Part shown: in pieces, positions 52,655 to 63,081 of the stretch
Layout of the letters: the number at the start of each line of letters is the position of its first letter
Numbering within the stretch: the first letter of the stretch is position 1
NCBI GenBank assembly: GCA_002360945.1
Contig: DERO01000029.1
Span: 51,328-115,327 of the forward strand
Length of the DNA stretch: 64,000 nt
Direction of reading: 5' to 3'
From: Leclercia adecarboxylata
Lineage (GTDB): Bacteria; Pseudomonadota; Gammaproteobacteria; Enterobacterales; Enterobacteriaceae
Notes under the pieces: model-generated
What the model saw: only the letters and a program-made list of their open reading frames with translations
Told to the model about the DNA's origin: nothing
The model's database searches: none
Position numbers and translations under genes: made by a program

Positions 52655-52872
52655 GCGTCAGCCCTGACGAACTCCACGCGCTTTTTCGAGATCAGACCGT
52701 GGCCGTTCTGGCAGAAATAATCCACCGCACCGCAGGCTTTTAATACCTGGAGTGGCTGATGGCACTCCGGGCAGCGCGCTTCGAGGGCGATATCTTTGTT
52801 GCAATTTTCACAGTGCGCCACACCGTTTTGCGGTTCAATCTCCGCATGGCAATCCGGGCAGGTAATCGACAT
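52651..52872 (-). CDS. yfgJ: Zinc-ribbon protein YfgJ
   Basis: 73-residue protein with three CxxC pairs: CPDC, CENC and CPEC, plus later cysteines in KACGAVDYFC. The C-terminal part (CHQPLQVLKACGAVDYFC, GHGLISKKRVEFV) closely matches E. coli YfgJ; the N-terminal third differs. The ATG at 52872 has AGGAG 5 bases upstream; the open frame from 52893 adds residues across that ribosome site. Function unknown. In E. coli it lies directly between xseA and der; here accessory genes flank both sides. Confidence 0.9.
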   Translation of the reverse strand: MSITCPDCHAEIEPQNGVAHCENCNKDIALEARCPECHQPLQVLKACGAVDYFCQNGHGLISKKRVEFVRADA

Positions 52873-52924
52873 GATGACTCCTTTGAAGGACATTCAGTTC
52901 TGCCCCGATGTTACCACGATGCGT

Positions 52925-53959
52925 TTAGTGCGGGCCACGCAGCTGTTGCTGTAATGTCAGCAGGATTTCCACCTCTTCCAGCCTGCGCTGCGTCGTGCGG
53001 CTCACCTCGTCCGCATCGCGCTCAAACAGGCTCTGCTCCCCCTGAATATGCTCCGCCAGACAGCGCTCATAGATTGTGCCGCCAAAACGCCAGGACTGAA
53101 CCCTATCGCCGTCGATCAGCTCAAGCACATCTTCCGCCCCACGTCGGTCGTGGCTGATAACGCGCCCGTCCCGCAGACGCAGCCGCAGCCCTTTTTGCCC
53201 GCCGGACGGCCCGGCGTATTTGTTGAGCCAGATATCCACCGGCACGCCGCCGATCTGCCCCTGAAGATGCGCCTCGCCTTCCGCCGTGGTCAGGTCGCCT
53301 GTCGCGATATCGCGCCCCAGACGGTCTCTGGCCGTGACAACCTGTAGGGCGATATCGCCGCTTCCTCCCAGGTAGCGCACCGTTTCGCGCATCATCGCCA
53401 GCACGTGCGTACCGATATCCAGGATCACCCCGTCCGGATGGCGCAGCGTTCGCGTATCCGGCTCCCCGGTGGCAAAGTTGAGCGCGATGGGCTCCCCCGC
53501 CGCGTTAAACCCGCTCGGCTCCTGTAAAAAACCTTCGATGCGGACGATATCCGAAAACGCCCCGACCAACCCCAGCTGCACCAGATTAAGGCGTGCCATC
53601 CAGTGATCGAGCGCCAGCACCCGGGCGGCCGCCTCCGGCCTCGCCAGCAGCGTTTTCAGCCTGGCGATTTGGGCAAGTGTAGCGACAACCGGTTTTTCAA
53701 CCACAATGCGCGGGATGGAGGAGGCCAGCGCCTGCTCAAGCACCTCAAGGTGCTGCAGCGATGCGGTAGTGATAAACAGTGTATCGAGAGGACGGGCAAG
53801 AAGGTCGGCAAGCGAAGGACAGCGGGTGATGCCATCAAGGGTCCTGTCTGGCTGGATATCAAACCCCAGACAGCGCAGGGAAGCGCCAAAGGTGTTTTGT
53901 AGTGCGGGTAAGTAGGCGGTTTCAACCACCGCGCCAAGTCCAACAAACCCAATCTGCAT
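52925..53959 (-). CDS. Gfo/Idh/MocA-family oxidoreductase
   Basis: 344 residues. N-terminal Rossmann fold with GFVGLGAVVETAYLPAL (4-20) and the EKPV motif (about residue 92), whose lysine is a conserved active-site residue in the family. The C-terminal alpha/beta domain has DIGTHVLAMMRE, matching the usual DxGxH histidine. Such enzymes oxidise or reduce sugars and cyclitols with NAD(P); the substrate is not deducible. AGAGG lies 6 bases before the ATG. It begins 62 bp after a POT transporter gene on the same strand and is probably co-transcribed. Not present at this site in E. coli. Confidence 0.85.
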   Translation of the reverse strand: MQIGFVGLGAVVETAYLPALQNTFGASLRCLGFDIQPDRTLDGITRCPSLADLLARPLDTLFITTASLQHLEVLEQALASSIPRIVVEKPVVATLAQIARLKTLLARPEAAARVLALDHWMARLNLVQLGLVGAFSDIVRIEGFLQEPSGFNAAGEPIALNFATGEPDTRTLRHPDGVILDIGTHVLAMMRETVRYLGGSGDIALQVVTARDRLGRDIATGDLTTAEGEAHLQGQIGGVPVDIWLNKYAGPSGGQKGLRLRLRDGRVISHDRRGAEDVLELIDGDRVQSWRFGGTIYERCLAEHIQGEQSLFERDADEVSRTTQRRLEEVEILLTLQQQLRGPH

Positions 53960-54021
53960 GTATCACCTCTGTCGTGGCAAGGCCGGAGCGTAACGCACGC
54001 CCCGGCCAGCTCAGGCGGATA

Positions 54022-55575
54022 TCAGGCGTTGGTTACGGGTTTCGGCTCGTTTTTCGTCTGCGCATTTTCCAGCATACGACGCACCGGAACAATGAGCACA
54101 ATCAGAACAGCGGCACAAATCAGCAGCGCGATGGAGCAGCGCGCGAAGAGATTCGGCAACAGCTCCAGCTGATCGGCTTTAACATGCCCACCAATCAGAC
54201 CCGCCGCCAGGTTGCCCAACGCGCTGGCACAGAACCACAGGCCCATCATCTGGCCACGCATTCTTTCCGGTGCCAGCAGGGTCATGGTCGCCAGACCAAT
54301 CGGGCTCAGGCACAGCTCACCGAGGGTCAGCATCAGGATACTGCCCACCAGCCAGAACGGCGATACGCCCGCCCCGCCGTTGTTCAGAACGTTCTGCGCC
54401 GCCAGCATCATCAGGCCAAAGCCCCCTGCCGCACACAGAATTCCGATCACGAATTTGGTGATGCTGCCCGGACGAATGTTGTTGCTCGCCAGCTTCGGCC
54501 AGGCCCAGCTAAAGACCGGCGCCAGCAGGATAATAAACAGGGCGTTAATTGACTGGAACCACACCGCCGGGATTTCAAAATCACCGATCATGCGGTTGGT
54601 GTAGTCGTTGGCAAACAGGTTGAACGAGGTCGGCTTTTGCTCAAACGCAGACCAGAAGAAAGCCGCAGAAACCAGCAGGATAAAACAGACCAGCAGTCGG
54701 GCACGCTCTTTGCGGTTCAGACCAGCAAACATGAACAGCCAGATGAAATATAGCGCCACCGAGGCGGCAATCACGTACACCAGTACGCTGGCCACCGCGA
54801 CCGGGTTAATCACAATCACGCCCTGCGCAATCAGGGTGACAATAATCGCCACACCCGCCGCCAGCGCCAGTAACCAGCCGCCAACGCCGTTTTTCTTCAC
54901 TACCGGGCTGTTCCAGGTGGAGTCCAGCCCCACTTCGCTGTCGTAGCGCTTCATCGACGGGACGGCAAACAGGCGGAAGATGACCAACGCCACCAGCATC
55001 CCGATGCCGCCAATACCGAAGCCCCAATGCCAGCCATGGGATTTAATCAGCCAGCCGGAGATCAGCGGCGCGATGAACGACCCCATGTTGATGCCCATAT
55101 AGAACAGCGAGAAGCCGCCGTCACGACGCGCATCGCCTTTCTTATACAGCGTGCCCACCATCACCGAGATACAGGTTTTGAACAGGCCCGAGCCCAGCAC
55201 GATAAACATCAGGCCGATAAAGAACAGGTTGTTGCCCATTACCGCGGACAGCGCAATCGACAGGTGGCCGAGGGCAATCAGAATTGAGCCGTACCAGACC
55301 GCTTTCTGCTGGCCGAGCCAGTTATCCGCCAGCCAGCCGCCCGGCAGCGCGGCCAGATACATGGTCCCGGCAAAGATGCCGACGATAGCGGAGGCATTTT
55401 CACGCGCCAGCCCCATGCCGCCGTCATAGACGGTGGCTGCCATAAACAGGATCAGGAGAGGACGAATACCGTAAAACGAGAAGCGCTCCCACATCTCCGT
55501 GAAGAACAGCGCGCCGAGCGGATAAGGATGGCCGAAGAAAGTTCGGCTTTCGTTTTTATTAACAGAGGATTGCAT
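54022..55575 (-). CDS. POT/PTR-family peptide transporter
   Basis: Proton-coupled di/tripeptide symporter, 517 residues from the ATG at 55575 (GGGAG 4 bases upstream; the frame open to 55614 is not supported). About 12-14 transmembrane segments. The POT signatures are present: EMWERFSFYGIRPLLILF (the ExxERFxYYG motif with F for the first Y) and FSLFYMGINMGSF. Longer than DtpA-D of E. coli (485-500) and not clearly any of them. It heads a probable two-gene unit with the Gfo/Idh/MocA gene. Confidence 0.9.
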   Translation of the reverse strand: MQSSVNKNESRTFFGHPYPLGALFFTEMWERFSFYGIRPLLILFMAATVYDGGMGLARENASAIVGIFAGTMYLAALPGGWLADNWLGQQKAVWYGSILIALGHLSIALSAVMGNNLFFIGLMFIVLGSGLFKTCISVMVGTLYKKGDARRDGGFSLFYMGINMGSFIAPLISGWLIKSHGWHWGFGIGGIGMLVALVIFRLFAVPSMKRYDSEVGLDSTWNSPVVKKNGVGGWLLALAAGVAIIVTLIAQGVIVINPVAVASVLVYVIAASVALYFIWLFMFAGLNRKERARLLVCFILLVSAAFFWSAFEQKPTSFNLFANDYTNRMIGDFEIPAVWFQSINALFIILLAPVFSWAWPKLASNNIRPGSITKFVIGILCAAGGFGLMMLAAQNVLNNGGAGVSPFWLVGSILMLTLGELCLSPIGLATMTLLAPERMRGQMMGLWFCASALGNLAAGLIGGHVKADQLELLPNLFARCSIALLICAAVLIVLIVPVRRMLENAQTKNEPKPVTNA

Positions 55576-55875
55576 AATACTCCCGAGATGAGGTGTCGTC
55601 GTACTTGTAAGCACCGGAGGCCAGCCGCCCGATTAGCGTTCGGGTGGCTTTTTTACATCCAGCGAAATGTTATTTAACCATTTGATAACCTGAGGCAACT
55701 TTTGTCCAGCCCCTACACCCCTATCAAAAGATGAAAATTCGACAATCGTCTTATTTCTTAGATTTTAAGTTGGATAACTGTGAATAGTGATTGACATCAC
55801 ATCAATAATTATTCGTTCCTTTCAGGCATAAAAAAACCCGCGACAGGCGCGGGTCTTTCGGCAGAGCAGCAAGGA
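55576..55875. other. Intergenic region between the peptide transporter and der
   Basis: 300 bp. The right end holds the terminator of the der operon (55836-55854). The rest is AT-rich and should contain the transporter promoter. GATAACTGTGAATAGTG and GTGATTGACATCACATCAA occur here. I saw no gene and no confident operator; TTGACATCACATCAA is only loosely FNR/CRP-like. Confidence 0.5.
55836..55854 (-). terminator. Terminator after der
   Basis: ACCCGCG / CGCGGGT with a 5-base loop, followed on the minus strand by TTTTTTT. It lies 22 bases past the der stop. Confidence 0.85.
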
Positions 55876-57348
55876 TTATTTGCTTTTCTTAATGTGTTTA
55901 ATCAAACGCTTACGCTTACGCATCTGGTTCGGCGTCAGGGTGTTACGCTTATTAGCAAACGGGTTATCCCCTTCCTTGAACTGGATACGGATCGGTGTGC
56001 CCATTACTTCCAGCGATTTGCGGAAGTAGTTCATCAGATAGCGTTTGTAAGAATCCGGCAGATCCTTCACCTGGTTACCGTGGATCACCACGATAGGCGG
56101 GTTATAACCGCCGGCGTGGGCATATTTCAGCTTCACGCGACGACCACGCACCAGCGGTGGCTGATGGTCTTCTGCCGCCATGGTCATGATACGGGTCAGC
56201 ATCGCGGTACCGACACGACGCGTTGAACAGTCGTAGGCTTCGCGTACGGACTCAAACAGGTTACCCACGCCGCTGCCGTGCAGGGCAGAGATGAAGTGGA
56301 CGCGGGCAAAGTCGATAAAGCCCAGACGGAAGTCCAGCATCTCTTTGACCTGCTCACGCACTTCATTGCTCAGGCCGTCCCACTTGTTGACGACGATAAC
56401 CAGCGAGCGCCCACTATTGAGGATAAAGCCGAGCAGGGAGAGATCCTGATCGGAGATGCCTTCACGGGCGTCGATAACCAGCATCACCACGTTGGCGTCT
56501 TCAATCGCCTGCAGGGTTTTGATTACCGAGAATTTTTCCACCACATCGGTGATTTTGCCGCGCTTACGCACGCCCGCGGTGTCGATCAGAACGTATTCAC
56601 GTTCGTCACGCTCCATCGGGATGTAGATACTGTCGCGGGTGGTGCCCGGCATGTCGTACACTACCACGCGGTCTTCACCAAGAATACGGTTAGTAAGGGT
56701 TGACTTACCGACGTTTGGACGACCGACGATGGCCAGCTTGATCGGCAGATCCTGCGGGTTGAAGTCGTCTTCCGGCTCCTCTTCACCCTCTTCGCCTTCT
56801 TCGAACTGCGCCCAGTACTCGGCGTCTTCGTCGACCTCTTCCGGCGGGTTGATCTCGTCAACGTACGGCAACAGCGCGGTTTCCAGCAGGCTGGTAACGC
56901 CACGACCGTGGGAGGCGGCGATCGGATAGATATCGCCCAGGCCTAATGACCAGAAATCGGCCATCGCCTGATCGGGATCGATACCGTCGGTTTTGTTCGC
57001 CACCAGGAAGGTGGATTTTTCGCGTGAGCGCAGGTGTTTGGCGATAGCAACGTCGGCAGGCATCAGGCCCGCGCGCGCATCGACCATAAACAGCACGATG
57101 TCCGCCTCTTCAATCGCCAGCAGGGATTGTTCCGCCATGCGGGTTTCAACGCCGTCTTCTGTTCCGTCGATACCGCCGGTATCGATACAGATAAACTCAC
57201 GACCTTCCACTTCTGCACGACCGTACTTACGGTCACGCGTGAGCCCCGGGAAATCCGCAACCAGCGCATCACGGGTGCGTGTTAAACGGTTAAAAAGAGT
57301 GGATTTTCCAACGTTCGGGCGCCCGACAAGCGCGACCACAGGTACCAT
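55876..57348 (-). CDS. der: Ribosome-assembly GTPase Der (EngA)
   Basis: Essential double-GTPase needed for 50S maturation. 490 residues as in E. coli. Two GTPase domains each with GRPNVGKST (9-17 and near 210), the matching DTGG/DTAG and NKTD/NKWD motifs, an acidic linker ([13 protein letters not shown], about 168-180), and a C-terminal KH-like domain ending in a lysine-rich tail ([14 protein letters not shown]). Follows bamB with a hairpin in the 110-bp gap. Confidence 0.97.
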   Translation of the reverse strand: MVPVVALVGRPNVGKSTLFNRLTRTRDALVADFPGLTRDRKYGRAEVEGREFICIDTGGIDGTEDGVETRMAEQSLLAIEEADIVLFMVDARAGLMPADVAIAKHLRSREKSTFLVANKTDGIDPDQAMADFWSLGLGDIYPIAASHGRGVTSLLETALLPYVDEINPPEEVDEDAEYWAQFEEGEEGEEEPEDDFNPQDLPIKLAIVGRPNVGKSTLTNRILGEDRVVVYDMPGTTRDSIYIPMERDEREYVLIDTAGVRKRGKITDVVEKFSVIKTLQAIEDANVVMLVIDAREGISDQDLSLLGFILNSGRSLVIVVNKWDGLSNEVREQVKEMLDFRLGFIDFARVHFISALHGSGVGNLFESVREAYDCSTRRVGTAMLTRIMTMAAEDHQPPLVRGRRVKLKYAHAGGYNPPIVVIHGNQVKDLPDSYKRYLMNYFRKSLEVMGTPIRIQFKEGDNPFANKRNTLTPNQMRKRKRLIKHIKKSK

Positions 57349-57408
57349 GTTTAAAGCCTCATAAAATTCGATATCACGTCGCGTTTGCGGCGTTTTTTAA
57401 AAAATCAA

Positions 57409-57436
57409 AACGGCCCCTGAAGCAACAGGAGCCGTT
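57409..57436 (-). terminator. Intercistronic terminator between bamB and der
   Basis: AACGGCTCCTG / CAGGGGCCGTT on the minus strand (one wobble pair) with a 6-base loop and TTGATTTTTT after it. It lies 23 bases past the bamB stop and ahead of der, so der probably relies on read-through or its own promoter. Confidence 0.75.
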
Positions 57437-57458
57437 GAGTATACTACAACCGCGGTGA

Positions 57459-58637
57459 TTAACGCGTGATCGCGTACAGCGTACCGTCTTTTGCCTGGAT
57501 CAGCAGTTTGCCGTCAGCCACCACCGGCTCGGTCAGGAAACCGGAACCGTCGACTTTCTCCTGGGCGACAAAACGACCGTTGCTCGGGTCAATCCAGTGC
57601 ATGTAGCCTTCGCTATCACCCACCACCAGGCTGCCGTTATACAGCGCCGGTGCGGTCAGCAGACGGTGCAGCAGATCGCTCTGCGTCCACAGCGTCACGC
57701 CGCCATCGGTGCTCAGCGCCAGCAGGCGATCGTTCTGATCGACCAGATAGATGCGGTTGCCATCCACCACGAAATCATTCACCGAGCCCAGCTCGCGTTT
57801 CCACATCACCTGGCCGCTACGCAGATCCATCGCGGTCAGGTTGCCGTTGTAGGCCAAAGCGTAGACAACGCCGTTGACGATAACCGGCGTGGTATCCACA
57901 TCGCTCAGACGGTCGATTTCGGTCGGACCGGTTGCCTGAGAGATACGCTGCTGCCAGATCAGCTGACCCTGCTGCATCAATACGGCGCTGACGCGACCGT
58001 TATCGCCGCCAACAATGGCCGCACCAAAGGCAGTCGCAGGCGCAGACTCACCGCGCAGGGAGAGCGCTGGCATATCCAGGTTAACGGTCCACTTCACCGC
58101 ACCGTCAGATTCATTCAGCGCCTGCAGTTGACCGTTGGCGGTATGCACCAGCACCATGCCGTCGCTGACGACCGGACGGGAGAGGGTTTCGCCCGCCACG
58201 CGGGTTTGCCAGGCAATGGAGCCGTCGCTGGCGTTAAGGGCATAGACCTGTGCCTTCTCGCTGCCGATATAGACGTGGCCACCGGCAACCGTCACACCAC
58301 CTGACAGCAGTGCTGGCGTACGTGACAGCCAGCCGCTTTTTTCTGCCAGATTAATCGACCACACCTCTTTGCCGTCATCGGCGTTAACGGCTTTTACGAT
58401 GCCCTTGCGGTCAGCCGCATAGACAACGCCGTCCGCAGAAGCCGGATGCAGGTTGGAGTAGAAGTCGCCAATACCGTCACCGACGGAAGTGCTCCATGCG
58501 GTTGACGGCGCAAACTGGTTTTCAACCGTCGGCAGTGGAGACATGGTGACAACATCTTCTTCGCCGCTGAACAGTGAACAGCCGCTCAATAACGTAACGG
58601 AAAGCAGTCCTGGCAGAAGTAATTTACGCAATTGCAT
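57459..58637 (-). CDS. bamB: Outer-membrane assembly lipoprotein BamB
   Basis: BAM complex lipoprotein that binds BamA POTRA domains. 392 residues as in E. coli. Signal with lipobox LLSGC, lipidated C20. An eight-bladed beta-propeller of PQQ-like repeats is visible as recurring AxDGKExW and ALNASDGSIAWQTR segments. yfgM lies 10 bases upstream in the same operon, an arrangement conserved in enterics. Confidence 0.96.
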   Translation of the reverse strand: MQLRKLLLPGLLSVTLLSGCSLFSGEEDVVTMSPLPTVENQFAPSTAWSTSVGDGIGDFYSNLHPASADGVVYAADRKGIVKAVNADDGKEVWSINLAEKSGWLSRTPALLSGGVTVAGGHVYIGSEKAQVYALNASDGSIAWQTRVAGETLSRPVVSDGMVLVHTANGQLQALNESDGAVKWTVNLDMPALSLRGESAPATAFGAAIVGGDNGRVSAVLMQQGQLIWQQRISQATGPTEIDRLSDVDTTPVIVNGVVYALAYNGNLTAMDLRSGQVMWKRELGSVNDFVVDGNRIYLVDQNDRLLALSTDGGVTLWTQSDLLHRLLTAPALYNGSLVVGDSEGYMHWIDPSNGRFVAQEKVDGSGFLTEPVVADGKLLIQAKDGTLYAITR

Positions 58638-58647
58638 CGGGTCCCTC

Positions 58648-59268
58648 TCAGACGGACAAATTATTTATTTTCATCTGCATCATTTCGCTCAGCGCTGGTG
58701 AGGCGTTGCTTTTCACACCCGCTTCCCATGCGCTGCGCGCGCCTTGTTTGTCACCCTTGCTCAGCAGTGCTTCACCACGCAGGTCGGCAACAATCGAGGC
58801 AAAACCTTCACCCTTGACAGCATCGAGGGTTTTCAGCGCTTCGTCAGGTTTCTTCTGCTGCACCTGAATACGGGCAAGACGCAGGTTGATGAGCGCTTTC
58901 AGGTTATCGTTGCCTGCGGCTGCCAGACCCTGCTGCAGCTGGGCTGCCGCTTTGTCCAGCTCGCCTTTATCAACCAACTGCTGAGCCACTTCCAGCGACG
59001 CCAGCGCGCCGTAGGTGTTTTTGTTGTCGGCGGCAAATTTCTCTGCCGCCGCCAGGGTTTGTGGCCGATCGGCCTGAATGGCGCTCACGGTATTTTCATA
59101 CTGTAAGGAGGAGCCACGCGCGGAATCGACCTGATGGCTGTTCCAGTAACGCCAGCCCATCAGGGCTCCAACACCTAAAATGACCCCAACAGCCAGCGCT
59201 TTGCCGTTTTCAGCAAAGAAGCGTTTAATCGCATCAACCTGGTCGTTTTCGTTCTCGTACATTTCCAC
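58648..59268 (-). CDS. yfgM: SecYEG-associated chaperone-like protein YfgM
   Basis: Inner-membrane protein that binds PpiD and the SecYEG translocon. GTG at 59268 gives 206 residues, exactly the E. coli length, and has AAGGA 4 bases upstream; ATG at 59262 is a less likely start. Short cytoplasmic N-terminus (ENENDQVDAIKRFFAENG), one transmembrane segment (about 25-40), and a periplasmic TPR-like domain. The open frame above GTG overlaps the end of hisS. Between hisS and bamB. Confidence 0.93.
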   Translation of the reverse strand: MEMYENENDQVDAIKRFFAENGKALAVGVILGVGALMGWRYWNSHQVDSARGSSLQYENTVSAIQADRPQTLAAAEKFAADNKNTYGALASLEVAQQLVDKGELDKAAAQLQQGLAAAGNDNLKALINLRLARIQVQQKKPDEALKTLDAVKGEGFASIVADLRGEALLSKGDKQGARSAWEAGVKSNASPALSEMMQMKINNLSV

Positions 59269-59281
59269 GCAGTCCTTCTCC

Positions 59282-60556
59282 TTAGCCCAGTAGAGTGCGC
59301 AAGTGCGCCGCAACGCCGTCCTGCGTTACCGTTGTTTGCTCACCAGAGCGCAGATCCTTCACTACCACTTCGCCGTTAGCCACTTCTGACTCGCCAAGTA
59401 CCAGTGCGATACGCGCGCCCCACTTGTCGGCACGGGCGAACTGTTTCTTAAAGTTGCCGCCGCCGTGGTTGGTCATCAGCTTAGCCGCTGGCAGTGCATC
59501 GCGCACGCGTTCGGCAAGCTGCATTGCCGCAGACTGCGTTTCCGCGCCTGAGGCCACCAGGTATATATCGACAACAGGATCGGCTTTAAATTCCGGATTA
59601 ACTGCCTGAACTAACAAAACAAGTCGCTCAAGGCCCATAGCGAAACCGACTGCAGGGGCAGGACGACCGCCTAACTGCTCTACCAGACCATCATAACGAC
59701 CGCCCGCACAGACTGTCCCCTGTGAACCGAGGCTGGTGGTAACCCACTCAAACACGGTGCGGTTGTAGTAGTCCAGACCGCGTACCAGACGCTGGTTAAC
59801 GGTGTAAGCAATACCGGCCGCTTCCAGCAGCTTGCACAGACCGGCAAAGTGTCCGCGGGAATCTTCGTCCAGGTAATCGCCGAGAGCAGGCGCATCGTTC
59901 AGCAATGCCTGTACGTCCGGATTCTTGGAGTCCAGCACGCGCAGCGGATTGCTGTACATGCGACGCTTACAGTCTTCGTCCAGCTTCTCTTTATGCTGTT
60001 CGAGGAAGGCCACCAGCGCATCGCGGTAGTTTGCACGCGCTTCAAGAGAACCAATGGAGTTCAGCTCCAGCGAAACGTGGTCAGCGATACCCAGCGCGCG
60101 CCACCAGCGGGCGGTGAGCATAATCAGCTCGGCGTCGATATCCGGGCCCTGCAGACCAAAGGCTTCGACACCCAGCTGGTTGAACTGGCGATAACGGCCT
60201 TTCTGCGGGCGTTCGTGACGGAACATTGGGCCGATATACCACAGGCGTTGCTCCTGATTGTACAGGAGACCATGCTCGATGCCGGCGCGTACACATCCCG
60301 CCGTACCTTCCGGACGTAAGGTCAGGCTGTCGCCGTTACGATCCTCAAAGGTATACATCTCTTTTTCAACCACGTCGGTGACTTCACCGATAGCGCGTTT
60401 GAATAACGGGGTCTGCTCTACAATCGGCAAACGGATTTCGCTGTAACCGTAGCTGCCTAGCACCTGCTTGAGGGTGCCTTCAATGCGCTGCCAGATGGCG
60501 GTCTCGGCAGGCAGATAATCGTTCATGCCGCGAATGGCTTGAATGTTCTTTGCCAC
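59282..60556 (-). CDS. hisS: Histidyl-tRNA synthetase HisS
   Basis: Class II aminoacyl-tRNA synthetase, 424 residues as in E. coli. Motif 1 region ([16 protein letters not shown]), motif 2 ([17 protein letters not shown]), the histidine-specific [15 protein letters not shown] and [14 protein letters not shown], motif 3 ([12 protein letters not shown]), then the anticodon-binding domain. Lies between ispG and yfgM in the same direction. Confidence 0.98.
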   Translation of the reverse strand: MAKNIQAIRGMNDYLPAETAIWQRIEGTLKQVLGSYGYSEIRLPIVEQTPLFKRAIGEVTDVVEKEMYTFEDRNGDSLTLRPEGTAGCVRAGIEHGLLYNQEQRLWYIGPMFRHERPQKGRYRQFNQLGVEAFGLQGPDIDAELIMLTARWWRALGIADHVSLELNSIGSLEARANYRDALVAFLEQHKEKLDEDCKRRMYSNPLRVLDSKNPDVQALLNDAPALGDYLDEDSRGHFAGLCKLLEAAGIAYTVNQRLVRGLDYYNRTVFEWVTTSLGSQGTVCAGGRYDGLVEQLGGRPAPAVGFAMGLERLVLLVQAVNPEFKADPVVDIYLVASGAETQSAAMQLAERVRDALPAAKLMTNHGGGNFKKQFARADKWGARIALVLGESEVANGEVVVKDLRSGEQTTVTQDGVAAHLRTLLG

Positions 60557-60647
60557 GTTTGTTCTCTTTCTATAGACAAAAATGAACCCTGGGGTTCATA
60601 ACCGAAGGGTTCAATCATACACAGGAAGCGAACCGCTTCCCATCACG

Positions 60648-61766
60648 TTATTTTTCTACATGTAGCACGCTGATACGCTGCGCTTCATCCAGCATGGTGG
60701 CTTTGGCGCGAATGCGGGCTTCAAGCTGATCGATCATGTCGTTATTATCCAGACGATCTTTGCGGACGCCATCTTCATAGAGACCACTTTTCTTGTTGCC
60801 ACCGGTGACGCCCAGCGTCGATACCAGCGCCTCACCCGGACCATTCACCACACAGCCGATAATCGAAACATCCATCGGGGTGATGATATCTTCCAGACGC
60901 TGCTCAAGAGCATTCACCGTACCGATAACATCAAACTCCTGACGCGAACAGGTCGGACAGGCGATAAAGTTGATGCCACGGGAGCGAATACGCAGCGACT
61001 TCAGGATATCGAAACCGACTTTGATCTCTTCCACCGGATCGGCGGCCAGCGAGACACGCAGGGTGTCGCCAATGCCTTCGTTCAGCAGCAGGCCGAGGCC
61101 AATCGCTGATTTCACCGCCCCGCTGCGCGCGCCGCCGGCTTCGGTGATCCCGAGGTGCAGCGGCTGATCGATCTGCTTCGCCAGCAGACGATAGGATTCA
61201 ACGGCGAGGAAAACGTCCGACGCTTTAACGCTGACTTTGAACTGGTCGAAGTTCAGACGATCGAGATGATCCACATGACGCATGGCCGATTCGAGCAGCG
61301 CCTGCGGAGTCGGTTCGCCGTACTTTTCCTGCAGATCTTTTTCCAGCGAACCGGCGTTCACGCCGATACGGATAGGGATGTTCTTGTCGCGGGCGCAATC
61401 AACGACCGCACGGATACGCTCTTCGCTGCCGATATTGCCGGGGTTGATACGCAGGCAATCGACGCCGTACTCCGCGACTTTCAGCGCGATACGGTAATCG
61501 AAGTGAATATCGGCAACCAGCGGAACGGAGACCTGCTGTTTGATGAGTTTGAACGCTTCCGCCGCATCCATTGTCGGCACGGAAACGCGAACAATGTCGG
61601 CGCCTACACGTTCTAACGCTTTGATCTGATTGACCGTCGCCGCCACATCGGTGGTTCGGGTGTTGGTCATCGACTGAACGGCGATGGGGGCACCATCGCC
61701 AATTGGCACATTCCCGACGTAAATACGTTTCGATTTTCTACGTGGAATAGGAGCCTGGTTATGCAT
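60648..61766 (-). CDS. ispG: 4-hydroxy-3-methylbut-2-enyl diphosphate synthase IspG
   Basis: [4Fe-4S] enzyme of the MEP isoprenoid pathway, converting MEcPP to HMBPP with flavodoxin. 372 residues as in E. coli. TIM barrel ([27 protein letters not shown]), then the Fe-S domain with [10 protein letters not shown] (two cysteines) and a third in [12 protein letters not shown]. 30 bases after rodZ. Confidence 0.97.
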   Translation of the reverse strand: MHNQAPIPRRKSKRIYVGNVPIGDGAPIAVQSMTNTRTTDVAATVNQIKALERVGADIVRVSVPTMDAAEAFKLIKQQVSVPLVADIHFDYRIALKVAEYGVDCLRINPGNIGSEERIRAVVDCARDKNIPIRIGVNAGSLEKDLQEKYGEPTPQALLESAMRHVDHLDRLNFDQFKVSVKASDVFLAVESYRLLAKQIDQPLHLGITEAGGARSGAVKSAIGLGLLLNEGIGDTLRVSLAADPVEEIKVGFDILKSLRIRSRGINFIACPTCSRQEFDVIGTVNALEQRLEDIITPMDVSIIGCVVNGPGEALVSTLGVTGGNKKSGLYEDGVRKDRLDNNDMIDQLEARIRAKATMLDEAQRISVLHVEK

Positions 61767-61796
61767 GGAAAATCTCCCGCGTTGCCTGTCTGTTAC

Positions 61797-62789
61797 TTAC
61801 TGTGCTGCTGATTGTTCGGCATTGAGGGTCAGACGCGCAACCTGGTTAGTTCTGATAAAACGGCTCAGATCGACAGGTTTACCCTGGAACTGGATCTGGA
61901 CCGCTGCCGGAGCACCAATCTTGAGCTTATAAGGCGCCTGGCCTGCCAGATTTAACGTACCGTCCTTACGCTGCAGTCCGCTGAACAGCTTTTTGCCGGT
62001 CGCGTCGGTCACTTCCAGCCAGCAGTCGGCGCTGAAGTTCATAACCAGCGCGTTTGGGTCGGCTGGTGCCGCCGCGACGCCAGCCGGGTCGGATGGCAGA
62101 GGCTGAACCGCGTTGTCCGCGGTGGCGGCCGGTGCAGTCTCGACGTTCGCCTGAGAAGGCGAAACGACAGCGCTGTCAGCCGGAGCCTGGGCAGTTTGAT
62201 TAGCAGCAGGCGCAGCAGTCTGCGCCGTTGCTGTATCTGTGGTGTCGGTCGCTGGCGCCTGCGGTTCGCTGGCGGTTGCGTCGGTATTCAGTGGGATGCT
62301 CTGCGCGCCATCGCCCGCTGAGCCATTCAGCTCGGCGGAGGATTGATCGGCCATGGTGGTGATCTCTTCCTGCTGCGCTTTGTGGTTTTGCCACCACCAG
62401 GCGCCCGTCAGGCCGATAACCACAAACAAGACCAGCCAGGTAAAGCTCATCAGCCAGCCATCACGTTTTTTACGACGTTTGCCCAGCGAAAAACTCTGCA
62501 TCGGCGCGACTTTCGCCGCTCTGACCGGTGCCTGTTTTTCCATCATCGGCAGCAGTTCGTCTTCAGGAATATGCACCAGTTTTGCATAGGAGCGGATATA
62601 ACCACGCAGAAACGTTGAAGCGAGTTCGGCAGGTGCCTTATCTTCTTCAATATCGCGGACCGTGGAAACCTTCAGGCATAAGCGTTCCGCAACGGCTTGC
62701 TGGCTTAGTCCGAGTTGTTCACGGGCGTTGCGAAGACGAACGCCGGTGGAAAGTGCTGCATTTTGGTCGTGAGTGGCTTCAGTATTCAT
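61797..62789 (-). CDS. rodZ: Cytoskeletal morphogenesis protein RodZ
   Basis: Bitopic membrane protein linking MreB to the elongasome for rod shape. 330 residues, seven fewer than E. coli. Cytoplasmic HTH domain ([19 protein letters not shown], about 19-37) that binds MreB, a basic stretch (GKRRKKRDG), transmembrane segment 111-133, a low-complexity Ala/Thr/Gln/Pro periplasmic linker (about 150-245), and a C-terminal DUF4115 beta domain ([23 protein letters not shown]). The linker is where length varies between species. Confidence 0.95.
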   Translation of the reverse strand: MNTEATHDQNAALSTGVRLRNAREQLGLSQQAVAERLCLKVSTVRDIEEDKAPAELASTFLRGYIRSYAKLVHIPEDELLPMMEKQAPVRAAKVAPMQSFSLGKRRKKRDGWLMSFTWLVLFVVIGLTGAWWWQNHKAQQEEITTMADQSSAELNGSAGDGAQSIPLNTDATASEPQAPATDTTDTATAQTAAPAANQTAQAPADSAVVSPSQANVETAPAATADNAVQPLPSDPAGVAAAPADPNALVMNFSADCWLEVTDATGKKLFSGLQRKDGTLNLAGQAPYKLKIGAPAAVQIQFQGKPVDLSRFIRTNQVARLTLNAEQSAAQ

Positions 62790-63081
62790 TCGCTACAACT
62801 ACTGGTACGTGAAAATTGAGGATTCTGGCGCTGGTGAGTCACAATGCCACCCGCACCGCGAAACTTCTGGTCAGTTAACCTTAGTAAGACAGCACAACGC
62901 TGTCAGGTTTTCGTTGACAGAAGCGGCTTGTCAGTGAGGCTAAACTGTTGTTGCGTCGTTACATACTGCCTTAAAGTCATATAAAACGCACCGTAATTAT
63001 TACCCATACGCCGGCGCAATGACTGTTTATTCGCATCTTACGCTGCCACGGCGCAGATAATGCGCCGTGACTGCATAATAA

